This document shows, one piece after another, positions 7,123 through 20,257 of a stretch of DNA of 64,000 nucleotides; position 1 is the stretch's first letter; every line of letters begins with the position of its first letter. Under the pieces are notes generated by a model, which made no database searches, was not told the DNA's origin, and saw nothing but the letters and a program-made list of their open reading frames with translations. Made by a program: the position numbers and the translations under genes. The stretch covers positions 1-64,000 of the forward strand of contig NZ_SLWY01000009.1 in NCBI RefSeq assembly GCF_004341245.1, written 5' to 3'. The stretch comes from Plasticicumulans lactativorans (GTDB taxonomy: Bacteria; Pseudomonadota; Gammaproteobacteria; Competibacterales; Competibacteraceae).

Positions 7123-8403
7123 ATGACCATTCTCGTCTTTCTCGGGTCCCTGCTCGGGGCCATGGCGATCGGCATGCCGATCGCGTACGCCCTGCTGCTC
7201 TGCGGCGTCGCGCTGATGGTTCAGCTCGACATGTTCGATGCGCAGATCATCGCGCAGAACCTGATCAACGGTGCCGACAGCTTTCCGCTGATGGCCGTGC
7301 CCTTCTTCATGCTCGCCGGCGAAATCATGAACACCGGCGGCCTGTCCAAGCGCATCGTGCACCTCGCGCTGACCATGGTCGGCCACATCAAGGGCGGCCT
7401 CGGCTACGTCGCCATTCTCGCCGCCGTGGTGCTGGCGAGCCTGTCGGGCTCGGCGGTCGCCGACGCCGCCGCGCTGTCGGCGCTGCTGGTGCCGATGATG
7501 GTCAAGGCCGGCCACAACCGCGCGAGCTCCGCCGGCCTGATCGCCTCGGCCGGCATCATCGGCCCGATCATCCCGCCCAGCATCGGCTTCATCGTCTTCG
7601 GCGTGGCGAGCGGGCTGTCGATCTCCAAGCTGTTCCTGGCCGGCATCTTCCCCGGCGTGCTGATCGGCATGGGCCTGTGCGCCGCCTGGTGGTGGGTGTC
7701 GCGCAAGGAGGACCTGGAAACCCCGCCGCGCAAGTCACCCAAGGAGGTGTTCCAGGCCTTCGTCGACGGCATCTGGGCGCTGATGCTGCCGGGCATCATC
7801 ATCTTCGGCCTCAAGCTCGGCGTGTTCACGCCCACCGAGGCCGGCGTGGTCGCCGCGGTGTACTCGCTGTTCGTCGCCACCTTCATCTACCGCGAACTGA
7901 AGCCGTCCGCGATCTACGCGGTGTTCGTCACCGCCGCCAAGACCACCGCCGTGGTGATGTTCCTGGTGGCCGCCTCGCTGGTGTCGGCGTGGCTGATCAC
8001 CGTCGCCGACCTGCCCGGCCAGGTGGTCGAGCTGCTGGCGCCGTTCATGGGCAATCAGACGCTGCTGATGCTGATGATCATGCTGCTGGTGGTCGTCGTG
8101 GGTACCGCGATGGACATGACCCCGACCATCCTGATCCTCACGCCGGTGCTGATGCCGGTGGTCAAGGAAGCCGGCATCGACCCGATCTACTTCGGCGTGC
8201 TGTTCATCATCAACAACGCGATCGGCCTGATCACGCCGCCGGTGGGCACCGTGCTCAACGTGGTGGCGGGGGTCTCCAAGGTCAGCATGGACGACGTCAT
8301 GAAGGGGGTGTGGCCGTTCATGCTCGCCGAGCTGATCGTGCTCGGCCTGCTGGTCCTGTTCCCCGCGCTGGTGATCGTGCCGGCCCGCTGGTTCGGCGGC
8401 TGA
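7123..8403 (+). CDS. dctM: TRAP transporter large permease (DctM)
   Basis: A 426-residue, about 12-helix transporter subunit of normal DctM length. Family landmarks are the N-terminal MTILVFLGSLLGAMAIGMPI and FPLMAVPFFMLAGEIMNTGGLS, then ASLSGSAVADAAALSALLVPMM, GIIGPIIPPSIGFIVFG and near the C terminus NAIGLITPPVGTVLNV. It forms the sodium-coupled translocation path in the inner membrane together with DctQ and receives substrate from the periplasmic DctP encoded next. The ATG at 7123 follows CCAGGAATCC. Likely substrate class is organic acids, but not readable from the permease. Confidence 0.93.
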   Translation: MTILVFLGSLLGAMAIGMPIAYALLLCGVALMVQLDMFDAQIIAQNLINGADSFPLMAVPFFMLAGEIMNTGGLSKRIVHLALTMVGHIKGGLGYVAILAAVVLASLSGSAVADAAALSALLVPMMVKAGHNRASSAGLIASAGIIGPIIPPSIGFIVFGVASGLSISKLFLAGIFPGVLIGMGLCAAWWWVSRKEDLETPPRKSPKEVFQAFVDGIWALMLPGIIIFGLKLGVFTPTEAGVVAAVYSLFVATFIYRELKPSAIYAVFVTAAKTTAVVMFLVAASLVSAWLITVADLPGQVVELLAPFMGNQTLLMLMIMLLVVVVGTAMDMTPTILILTPVLMPVVKEAGIDPIYFGVLFIINNAIGLITPPVGTVLNVVAGVSKVSMDDVMKGVWPFMLAELIVLGLLVLFPALVIVPARWFGG

Positions 8404-8486
8404 GGAAGCGTCTCATCGGCCCGCCGCGCCTGGTGCACGCGGCGGGTGTCTCGCAGCAGGGCGGCGTCCTGGGCGTCGCCGGCACC

Positions 8487-8507
8487 GCCGTACCCCGCGG
8501 TACCGGC
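8487..8507 (+). repeat. hairpin in dctM-dctP spacer
   Basis: GCCGTACC (8487-8494) and GGTACCGGC (8499-8507) form an 8-bp stem with one bulged C. The spacer 8404-8596 has no gene. An intercistronic hairpin before a binding-protein gene is commonly used to raise or stabilise the binding-protein message. Confidence 0.35.
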
Positions 8508-8596
8508 ATCCGGCCTCGCGGCCGTGGTGCCAGGCACCGTGCCGGACCAAAAACACAACGCCCAGACATCCACCGGGCACTGACGGAGAATCGACC

Positions 8597-9607
8597 ATGA
8601 AGAACCTCAAGACCTGCATCGGCACCCTGGCCGCGGGCCTGCTGCTGGCCGTGGGCGTCAGCCACGCGGCGATCAACGAACGCAACTTCAAGCTCGCGCT
8701 GGTCGTCGACAAGGGCACCGCGCAGTACGACGGCGTCGAGAAGTTCGCCAGCCTGGTCAAGGAGAAGAGCGGCGGCAAGCTGAACGTCAAGCTGTTCCCG
8801 GGCGGCACGCTCGGCGGCGACCTGCAGGTGCTGTCCTCGCTGCAGGGCGGAACCATCGAGATGACGCTGACCAACGCGAGCCTGCTGCAGGGCCTGAGCA
8901 AGCCGATGGCGGTCTACGACCTGCCCTTCCTGTTCAACACCGCCAAGGAGGCCGACGCCATCGTCGACGGGCCGATCGGCCAGAAGCTGCTCGCGCCGCT
9001 GCCGGAGAAGGGCGTGGTCGGGCTCGCCTACTGGGAGCTGGGCTTCCGCCAGGTCCACAACAGCAAGCACCCGATCAACAAGGTCGAGGACTTCGCGGGG
9101 CTGAAGATCCGTGTGATCCAGACGCCGATCTACATCGACTTCATGAACACGATGGGCGCCAACGCGGTGCCGCTGCCCTTCCCCGAGGTCTACACCGCGC
9201 TCGAAACCAAGACCGTCGACGGCGCGACCAACCCGACGATCACCATGGTGGTGCAGAAGTTCTACGAGGTGCAGAAGTACCTGTCGCTCACCAACCACAT
9301 GTACAACCCGCAGTTGCTGATGATCAGCAAGAAGACCTGGGACAAGCTGAACGACGAGGAGAAGAAGGTCATCCAGGACGCCGCCAACGAGGCGCGTGAC
9401 TACCAGCGCCAGGTGTCGCGCAAGAAGGCGGCGGAGTCGCTGGAGGAGCTGAAGAAGCACGTCACCGTCAACGAGGTGGCGCCGGCCGAGATCGCCCGCA
9501 TGCGCGAGAAGGCCCAGCCGGTGATCGACAAGTACAGCAAGGAAGTCGGCGAGGACCTGGTCAAGGAGATCAACGCCGCGCTCGAGAAGATGCGCGCGGC
9601 CAAGTGA
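8597..9607 (+). CDS. dctP: TRAP transporter periplasmic substrate-binding protein (DctP)
   Basis: A 336-residue DctP-family binding protein. A Sec signal peptide occupies residues 1-24 (Lys-containing n-region, hydrophobic core, cleavage after SHA). Conserved features are the early KLALVVDKGTAQYDGVEKFA, FPGGTLGGDLQVLSSLQGGT, LPFLF, and FAGLKIRVIQTPIY with its substrate-carboxylate Arg. The region around PLPFPEVYTALETKTVDG is also typical. It captures substrate in the periplasm and delivers it to DctQM. ATG 8597 has GGAGA upstream. The 193-base gap from dctM contains a hairpin. Confidence 0.92.
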   Translation: MKNLKTCIGTLAAGLLLAVGVSHAAINERNFKLALVVDKGTAQYDGVEKFASLVKEKSGGKLNVKLFPGGTLGGDLQVLSSLQGGTIEMTLTNASLLQGLSKPMAVYDLPFLFNTAKEADAIVDGPIGQKLLAPLPEKGVVGLAYWELGFRQVHNSKHPINKVEDFAGLKIRVIQTPIYIDFMNTMGANAVPLPFPEVYTALETKTVDGATNPTITMVVQKFYEVQKYLSLTNHMYNPQLLMISKKTWDKLNDEEKKVIQDAANEARDYQRQVSRKKAAESLEELKKHVTVNEVAPAEIARMREKAQPVIDKYSKEVGEDLVKEINAALEKMRAAK

Positions 9608-9678
9608 TGCCGGGCCGCCGCCCCGCCGGGGGCGGCGGCACCGCGGACGGCCCCCGCGGCCATCGACGCAGACCCGGG

Positions 9679-9705
9679 GCCCGCACCGACGCTTTCGGTG
9701 CGGGC
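9679..9705 (+). repeat. 11-bp intercistronic hairpin after dctP
   Basis: GCCCGCACCGA (9679-9689) pairs perfectly with TCGGTGCGGGC (9695-9705) around CGCTT. It sits between dctP and the next binding-protein gene, 25 bases before that ATG and overlapping nothing coding. No U-tract follows. It could end most transcripts after dctP or protect the dctP mRNA. Confidence 0.5.
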
Positions 9706-9729
9706 GCCCCGCTCAGGAGACAGCAGCAC

Positions 9730-10881
9730 ATGAAAACACTCGGCACCCTGTTGGCGGCCGGGCTCGTCGCCCTCGCGCCGATGGCGGCGTGGTCGCAGCA
9801 GCCCCCCGTCAAGATCGTCGACATCGTGGAGCTCTCGGGCGACGGCAAGGTCGCCGGCACCCGCTTCAACGACGGCGTGCTCCTCGCGGTCAAGGAGATC
9901 AACGCCGCCGGCGGCATCCTCGGGCGCAGGCTGGAGGTGCAGACCTTCGACACCCAGAGCAAGCCTGAACTGGCGAGCGCGTTCGCGCGCCAGGCCGCGG
10001 CGGGCGACACCTACGCGGTGATGGGGCCGGTGTTCTCCGGTTCCATCCTCGAAAGCATGAAGGAAACGCAGCGCGCCGAGATCCCCAACTTCATCGGCGG
10101 CGAGGCCGACGAGATCACCGCGCAGGGCAACCCCTACGTGTTCCGCACCTCGCTGCGCCAGTCCGACTCGATGCCCAAGCTCGCGCGCTACATGCGCCAG
10201 GGCCTGCGCGCGAAGACGGCGGCGATGGTGTGGGTCGACAGCGCCTTCGGCCGCGGCGGCCACGAGGCGATGAGCAAGGCCCTGGCCGCGGAAGGCATCA
10301 GGCTGGTGGCCGACATCGTCACCCAGCCGCGGCAGAGCGACTTCGCCGACGCCGCCGCCAAGGTGAAGGCCGCCAATGCCGACGCGACCTTCGTCTACCT
10401 CACCGAGGACGAGTCCGCCGACTTCCTGCGCGCGCTCAGGCGCCAGGACTACCAGCGCTGGGTGGTGGGCGAGACCACGCTGATCGGGCAGAGCGTGCTC
10501 ACCCGTGCGGGCGAGGCCGCGAACGGCATCCGCGGCCACGTCGGCCTCACCCCGCACGCGCTGTCGCCGACCATCCGCGCCTTCGACAACGCCTTCCTGC
10601 GCGAATACGGCTACCGCAGCGACCACAACGGCATGAAGGGCTACACCGCCGTGTACGTGCTGAAGGCGGTCACCGAGAAGATCGGCAGCTTCGACCGCAA
10701 GGCCTTCGCCGCGGCGATGAAGAACCTCACGCTCAGCGCCAAGGACCACCCCGGCGTGCTGATCGACGTGAAGTACGACGACAAGGGCGATCTCGCCCGC
10801 ACCAGCTACATCGTGCGGATCAGCGGCGGCCGCCACGAGTTCATCGCGACGCTGCCGGCCGGGAACGCCGCGCAGCCCTGA
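9730..10881 (+). CDS. ABC-type branched-chain-amino-acid-like substrate-binding protein (orphan)
   Basis: A 383-residue periplasmic-binding-fold protein of the LivK/peripla_BP_6 type. A signal peptide covers about residues 1-22. Conserved features are VEL-SGDGKVAGTRFNDG, INAAGGILGRRLEVQTFDTQSKPE, the GPVFSGS region, NFIGGEADEIT, and YTAVYVLKAVTEKIGS late in the protein. Such proteins bind amino acids, amides or aromatic acids for ABC permeases. No Liv permease or ATPase gene is nearby, so it either works with distant ABC parts or serves the TRAP locus in another way, such as sensing. ATG 9730 is chosen for AGGAGA upstream and the signal peptide. Confidence 0.85.
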   Translation: MKTLGTLLAAGLVALAPMAAWSQQPPVKIVDIVELSGDGKVAGTRFNDGVLLAVKEINAAGGILGRRLEVQTFDTQSKPELASAFARQAAAGDTYAVMGPVFSGSILESMKETQRAEIPNFIGGEADEITAQGNPYVFRTSLRQSDSMPKLARYMRQGLRAKTAAMVWVDSAFGRGGHEAMSKALAAEGIRLVADIVTQPRQSDFADAAAKVKAANADATFVYLTEDESADFLRALRRQDYQRWVVGETTLIGQSVLTRAGEAANGIRGHVGLTPHALSPTIRAFDNAFLREYGYRSDHNGMKGYTAVYVLKAVTEKIGSFDRKAFAAAMKNLTLSAKDHPGVLIDVKYDDKGDLARTSYIVRISGGRHEFIATLPAGNAAQP

Positions 10882-10949
10882 GCCACCCCACGCCGGCCGG
10901 CCGCGTCGCGGCCGCGCCGCATCCGCCATCGCGCACGACGGAGGAACCC

Positions 10950-11378
10950 ATGTACACCCACATCCTGCTGCCCACCGACGGCTCCGAGCGCTCGGAACGG
11001 GCGATCAGCACCGGCATCGAGCTGGCCAGGCGCCTCGGCGCGCGCGTCACCGGCCTGTACGTGCAGGCCGAGAGCCGCATCGCCGGCGGCCTCAACAAGT
11101 CGATGATCCCCGAGACCGAAGAGCACACCAACGCGCTCGCGCAGACCTTCCTCGCCCCGATCAGCGCCGCGGCGCAGGCCGCCGGCGTGGCCTGCGAGTG
11201 CTTCTACGTCCACGGCGAAACCCCGCACGAGGAGATCATCCGCGCTGCGGAAAGCCGCGGCTGCGACCTCATCGTGATGGCCTCGCACGGCCGGCGCGGC
11301 CTCGCCAGCCTGCTGGTCGGCAGCGAGACCCAGCACGTGCTGACCCTCTGCAAGGTGCCGGTGCTGGTCTGCCGCTGA
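10950..11378 (+). CDS. universal stress protein (UspA family)
   Basis: A 142-residue single-domain Usp. It begins MYTHILLPTDGSERSERA (beta-1 with the conserved Asp) and ends with the ATP-binding loop in SHGRRGLASLLVGSETQHVL, matching G-2X-G-9X-G-S/T, then PVLVCR. ATP-binding Usp proteins are cytoplasmic stress or signalling dimers. Linkage to TRAP operons is recurrent: in some systems a Usp associates with the TRAP machinery. The start at 10950 follows GGAGGAACCC. The gene ends 13 bases before the convergent IclR gene, with a small stop-to-stop dyad. Confidence 0.9.
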   Translation: MYTHILLPTDGSERSERAISTGIELARRLGARVTGLYVQAESRIAGGLNKSMIPETEEHTNALAQTFLAPISAAAQAAGVACECFYVHGETPHEEIIRAAESRGCDLIVMASHGRRGLASLLVGSETQHVLTLCKVPVLVCR

Positions 11379-11394
11379 GCGCGGCGGCGGCTCA
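11376..11394. terminator. short stop-to-stop dyad between Usp and IclR genes
   Basis: TGAGC (11376-11380) and GCTCA (11390-11394) contain the two convergent stop codons. Only two pairs per arm go beyond the trivial stop-codon pairing, so this is the weakest of four such dyads in the window. Confidence 0.2.
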
Positions 11395-12201
11395 GGCCGA
11401 CGGCGGCTGGCGCGGGCCGGCCGCGGCGCGGCTGAACAGCGGCGAGGCGCCGCTGGCGGCGGCGAGTTCGTCGGCGACGGCGATGAGCGTCGGGCCGAGC
11501 GCGAGCATGCGCTCCTCGGTGAGGCGCACGTGCGGACCGGCGATGCTGAGGGTGCCGATGGCGGGCTGGCCGGGGCGGCGCACCGGCGCGGACATCGCCG
11601 CCATGCCGGGGGCGAAGGTCTCGCGGGTCAGGCTGAAGCCGCGCGCGCGCGCCGCGTGCAGGTGTTCGAGCAACTGCGCCACGGTGACCGGGGCGTTGAC
11701 GCCGAACTGCTCGCGGCTGCCGAAGCCCTGGCGGGCGACGAGTTCGAGGGCCTGCTCGTCGGACAGCGTCATCAGCCAGGCGTGGCCGGAGGCGGAACAG
11801 GACAGCGGCGCCTCGGTGCCCATGTCCGGGTCGTAGCGCAGGCCGCTGCGCGCGCCCTGCGCCTTGGCGACGAAGGTCAGCGTGTCGCCGTCGATGACGG
11901 CGAGACGCACCAGCTCGCCGGAGGCCTCGGCGAGGCGTTCGAGCAGGGGCTGGGCGATGTCGACCACGCCGGAGCGCGACAGGAAGCTCAGCCCCAGCGA
12001 GACCAGCTTGGTGGTCAGCACGTAGTCGCCCTGCGCACGCAGCTGGCGCACGTAGCCGTGCTGGGCGAGTTCGGCGAGCAGGCGGTGCGCGGCGCTGCGG
12101 GGGATGTCGAGGTCGTCGGCGAGGCTGGCGAGCGGCAGGCCCTGGGGATGGGCGGCGAGGTGCTCGAGGATGCCGAGGGTGCGTCCGAGAATGCCGTTCA
12201 T
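11392..12201 (-). CDS. IclR-family transcriptional regulator
   Basis: A 269-residue protein with an N-terminal winged helix-turn-helix (residues about 3-60; LPLASLADDLDIPRSAAHRL is the recognition region). The C-terminal IclR effector domain has VVDIAQPLLERLAEASGELV, a CSASGHAWL segment and RGFSLTRETFAPGMAAMSAPV. IclR proteins respond to small organic acids and control nearby catabolic or transport genes as repressors or activators. Its position beside the TRAP/flavin-dehydrogenase locus makes that locus the likely target. The ATG at 12201 has no strong upstream ribosome site but matches the family start; two small dyads lie upstream and may serve autoregulation. Confidence 0.9.
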   Translation of the reverse strand: MNGILGRTLGILEHLAAHPQGLPLASLADDLDIPRSAAHRLLAELAQHGYVRQLRAQGDYVLTTKLVSLGLSFLSRSGVVDIAQPLLERLAEASGELVRLAVIDGDTLTFVAKAQGARSGLRYDPDMGTEAPLSCSASGHAWLMTLSDEQALELVARQGFGSREQFGVNAPVTVAQLLEHLHAARARGFSLTRETFAPGMAAMSAPVRRPGQPAIGTLSIAGPHVRLTEERMLALGPTLIAVADELAAASGASPLFSRAAAGPRQPPSA

Positions 12202-12244
12202 GGTAGGTGGCCCGGGAGTGGATGACGGGGGCGGGCGGCGGGCC

Positions 12245-12276
12245 GCTCCGAAGCGGAGCAGAAATACCCGAATCGG
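12245..12276. promoter_or_regulatory. small dyads upstream of iclR-type gene
   Basis: GCTCCG-AAG-CGGAGC (12245-12259) and CCG-AAT-CGG (12268-12276) lie 44-75 bases before the regulator's start. They could be regulator or RNA-polymerase sites. Short GC dyads occur often by chance at this base composition, so support is weak. Confidence 0.3.
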
Positions 12277-12314
12277 ACCCGCTTGTCTGCCGCCGCCGCT
12301 CCCCGCCGCCGCGG

Positions 12315-13091
12315 CTAAACGGTCACCGTGAAGGCCCCGGCGAAGCCCGGGCGTTCGCGCGGATAGCCGTGCGGGTTGGCGACGACGCGGGTGCCGCCGA
12401 CCGCGTAGTCGCAGGCGCAGTGGCTGTGCCCGTGTACCCACAGCGTCACCCGCACGCCGTCGAGGCAGGCACCGAGATCCGAGGCGAAGGCGGCGGAGAC
12501 CGGGTCGTCGGCGTAGCGCGGTTCGAGCGAGGCCGGGTGCGGCGCGTGGTGCGTCAGCACCACGGTCGGCCCCGGCTGCGCCCGCGCGAGCCGCCCGGTG
12601 AGCCAGGCGCGGCTGCGCTGGTGCCAGCGCACGGTGTCGCCCGCGCGCAGGCTGCGCCGGCCGACGCGGATGCAGCGGTAGTCGGGCATGCAGGCGGTGG
12701 CGGCCGCCTGCGCCGGGGCCGGCGCGCCGAACAGCGCGAAGTCGGTCCACAGCGTCGCGCCGAGGAAGCGCACGCCGCCGATGCGTACCGCGCTGTCGTC
12801 GAGCAGCGTCACGCCGAGGGCGGCGGCACGCGCACGCAGGTGCGCGCGGATGCGCGCGTGCGTCCATCCCGGCGCCGGGGCGTAGAACTCGTGGTTGCCG
12901 GGCACGTAGAGCACCGGCAGCCCGGCGGGCAGCAGCGGCGCCAGCGCATCGAGCGCGTGCGGGCCGTCGGCGACGTCACCGGCGACCAGCAGCAGGTCGG
13001 CATCGCTGTGCGCGGCGTACGCGCCGAGCTCGGCGGCGCGCGCCGGAGGGTGGTGGTCCAGATGCAGGTCGCTCCACACCAGGAGCTTCAT
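12315..13091 (-). CDS. metallophosphoesterase
   Basis: A 258-residue calcineurin-like phosphoesterase with every expected metal motif: SDLHLDH (D-x-H, residues 7-11), VAGDVADG (G-D), VPGNHEFY (G-N-H-E), VLTHHAPH and WVHGHSHC (G-H-x-H). The two-metal centre hydrolyses phosphomono- or diesters; the substrate is not evident. No signal peptide. It is the last gene of the leftward glycogen cluster, 66 bases after glgA, so a role in sugar-phosphate or nucleotide turnover is possible but unproven. ATG 13091 starts directly at the first beta strand. Confidence 0.88.
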   Translation of the reverse strand: MKLLVWSDLHLDHHPPARAAELGAYAAHSDADLLLVAGDVADGPHALDALAPLLPAGLPVLYVPGNHEFYAPAPGWTHARIRAHLRARAAALGVTLLDDSAVRIGGVRFLGATLWTDFALFGAPAPAQAAATACMPDYRCIRVGRRSLRAGDTVRWHQRSRAWLTGRLARAQPGPTVVLTHHAPHPASLEPRYADDPVSAAFASDLGACLDGVRVTLWVHGHSHCACDYAVGGTRVVANPHGYPRERPGFAGAFTVTV

Positions 13092-13157
13092 CGCGCCCGG
13101 CCTCCCGCCGTCGTGCGGCCGCGCGCGATCACGGCTGCGGTGGCGCGCGTTCCCGGC

Positions 13158-14735
13158 TCAGGCGGCCGGGGTGACGCGGTAGAGCTGGGAGAGGTAGGCG
13201 CGCGCGCTCGCCTCCCAGCCGAAGCGCGCGGCGGCGGCGGCGTCGCGCAGTGCCTGCCAGCGCGCGGCGTCGCGGTGCCAGTCGAGCGCGCGCTTCAGCG
13301 TGGCGACCAGCGCGTCGGCCTGCTGCGCCGGGCTGTCGCCGCTGAAGGCGAAGCCGGTCACGCCGTCCTCGACGGTGTCGCGCAGCCCGCCGACCGCGTG
13401 CACCAGGCACGGCTGGCCGGCGCGCATCGCCAGCATCTGGCTGATGCCGCAGGGTTCGAACGAGCTCGGCATCAGGAACAGGTCGCCGCCGGCGTAGAGC
13501 TGCGCCGACAGCGCGTCGGAGTAGCCGCGCAGGAAGGCGAAGTTGGCGTGGCGCGCGCTGGTCGCGGTCAGCCAGGCCTCGAGCGCCGGGTCGCCGCTGC
13601 CGAGCGCGAGCAGCACGCCGGCGTCGCCGAGGGCGTCGAGCAGCGCCACCAGCGCCGGGCGGCCGTCGCTGCCGGGCTGGCGCAGCAGGCGCACCTTCTG
13701 GTCGGTGACGCGCCCGACGCTGGTCAGCACGAGCGGCGGGCGCTGCGCGCGCGCGCGCCACTCGGCGAGCCGCGCCTGGGCGACGAAGTGCGCGCTCGGC
13801 ACGCCCGGCGCCGCGGCCGCCCAGCCGAGCACGCAGTCGTGCGCGGCGCCGAGCAGCTGCGCCCAGCCCGGCGCCGGCGGCGGAGCGTCCGGATACTCGC
13901 AGCCGTTGAGGATGCCGAACAGCCGCCCCTGGGCCTCGGCGTGGCGCAGGTCGCCTTCGAGGCCCTCGCCGCCGTAGCGCCCGCGGTTGTCGACCTCGCT
14001 GGGTTCGAGGATCTCGCGGGCGTAGCTCGGCGACACCGCGTGCACCGCATCGGCGAGGCGGATCGCCGCCGCCAGCGGGTTCACGCACTCGGGCCAGCGC
14101 GGATCGGCGAGCAGCCCGTGCTCGTAGCCGAGCCCCGGGTACCACGCGGCGAGCGAGGAGGGGTGGCCGCCGAGCGGGCGCACCCCCTGCAGCGCCAGGT
14201 TGTGCAGGCTGAGCACGCAGCGCAGCCCCTGCAGCGGGGCGTAGGCGGGGTGGAAGCGGCGCAGGATGGCGAGGAAGGCCGCGTGCCAGTCGTGCAGGTG
14301 CAGCACGTCGACGCGGCCGAAGCGCCCGTCGAGCAGCGCGCGCCCGGCGGCGGCGCAGAACAGCGCGAAGCGCGTCGCATCGCTCGCGAACGGCGCATCC
14401 GGCGGGTCGTCGCAGTAGATGCGCCCGCCGGCGTCGAAGCGCGGGTGCTCGATCACGCAGTGGCGCACGCCGGGGTGCGCCCGCCGCCCCGGCACCTCGA
14501 ACAGCATCACGCTGTGCGGGCTGCCGCCGAAGTCCACTGCCTGCGGGCCCAGGCACTGCGCCCCCGGCACCGTGGCGAGGAAGCCGTAGCCCGGCGTGAG
14601 CACGGTGACGGTGCAGCCGAGCGCGGCGAGCGCCGGTGCGATGTCGCGCACTACGTCGCCGATGCCGCCGACCTTGCCGCCGGGCAGGGCGTCGTTCTCG
14701 GCGGCGAGCATCAGGATGTGCGGGCCCTGGTTCAT
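13158..14735 (-). CDS. glgA: glycogen synthase (ADP-glucose, GT5)
   Basis: A 525-residue GT5 glycosyltransferase. The ADP-glucose-binding N terminus reads KVGGIGDVV (residues 21-29, Lys21 equivalent to the KxGG Lys), followed by VLTPGYG, LHLHDWHAA and SLHNLALQG. The C-terminal half has LTSVGRVTDQKV and the catalytic segment FLMPSSFEPCGISQMLAMRAG with E-P-C-G. It extends alpha-1,4-glucan from ADP-glucose. The KVGGIGDVV form departs from the usual KTGGLADV, marking a less common GlgA subgroup. ATG 14735 is the family start; the long frame upstream of it is not used. Located 46 bases after the VOC gene. Confidence 0.92.
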   Translation of the reverse strand: MNQGPHILMLAAENDALPGGKVGGIGDVVRDIAPALAALGCTVTVLTPGYGFLATVPGAQCLGPQAVDFGGSPHSVMLFEVPGRRAHPGVRHCVIEHPRFDAGGRIYCDDPPDAPFASDATRFALFCAAAGRALLDGRFGRVDVLHLHDWHAAFLAILRRFHPAYAPLQGLRCVLSLHNLALQGVRPLGGHPSSLAAWYPGLGYEHGLLADPRWPECVNPLAAAIRLADAVHAVSPSYAREILEPSEVDNRGRYGGEGLEGDLRHAEAQGRLFGILNGCEYPDAPPPAPGWAQLLGAAHDCVLGWAAAAPGVPSAHFVAQARLAEWRARAQRPPLVLTSVGRVTDQKVRLLRQPGSDGRPALVALLDALGDAGVLLALGSGDPALEAWLTATSARHANFAFLRGYSDALSAQLYAGGDLFLMPSSFEPCGISQMLAMRAGQPCLVHAVGGLRDTVEDGVTGFAFSGDSPAQQADALVATLKRALDWHRDAARWQALRDAAAAARFGWEASARAYLSQLYRVTPAA

Positions 14736-14781
14736 GGCGTCGGATGTCCTTGGCGGGGGAGGGGCGGCGCGGCGCCGCGGT

Positions 14782-15186
14782 CTAGACGTGCGGGAAGTCG
14801 GGGTTCCACGCGACTTCCCAGAGGAAGCCGTCGGGGTCGGCGAAGTAGCCCGTGTAGCCGCCCCAGAAGGCGGGCTGGCCGGGCTTGACGATGCGCCCGC
14901 CGGCGGCGGCGACCTCGGCGAGCAGCGCGTCGACCGCGGCCGCGGAGCGCACGTTGTGCGCGAGCGTGAAGCCGGCGAAGCCGCTGCCGGCCGCCGGCAC
15001 GCCGGCATCGGCGGCGAGCTCGGCGCGCGGGAACAGGCTGAGCCAGGTCTTGCCGAGCTCGAAGAAGGCCACGCCCGCGCCGTCGGGCAGCGCGATGCGC
15101 GGCAGCTTCAGCACCTGCTCGTAGAAGGCCGTCGCGCGCGCCAGGTCACCGACGCCGAGCGTGACGAAGCTGAGCCGGGGCTCCAT
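14782..15186 (-). CDS. VOC-family (glyoxalase-like) protein
   Basis: A 134-residue vicinal-oxygen-chelate protein with two beta-alpha-beta-beta-beta units: FVTLGVGDLARATAFYEQVL at the start and FADPDGFLWEVAWNPDFP at the end. The glyoxalase-type His at the usual first ligand position is not obvious, while the C-terminal Glu is present. It may be a lyase, a dioxygenase relative or a binding protein. It lies between pgm (10 bases) and glgA inside the glycogen operon, an unusual place for this family. Confidence 0.8.
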   Translation of the reverse strand: MEPRLSFVTLGVGDLARATAFYEQVLKLPRIALPDGAGVAFFELGKTWLSLFPRAELAADAGVPAAGSGFAGFTLAHNVRSAAAVDALLAEVAAAGGRIVKPGQPAFWGGYTGYFADPDGFLWEVAWNPDFPHV

Positions 15187-15196
15187 GCGCGTGCGC

Positions 15197-20254
<5,058 letters not shown>

Positions 20255-20257
20255 GCG

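Noticed and set aside
12207-14888. 893-codon plus-strand frame opposite glgA and the metallophosphoesterase
   Set aside because: Shadow frame; the opposite strand has complete catalytic motifs for two known families.
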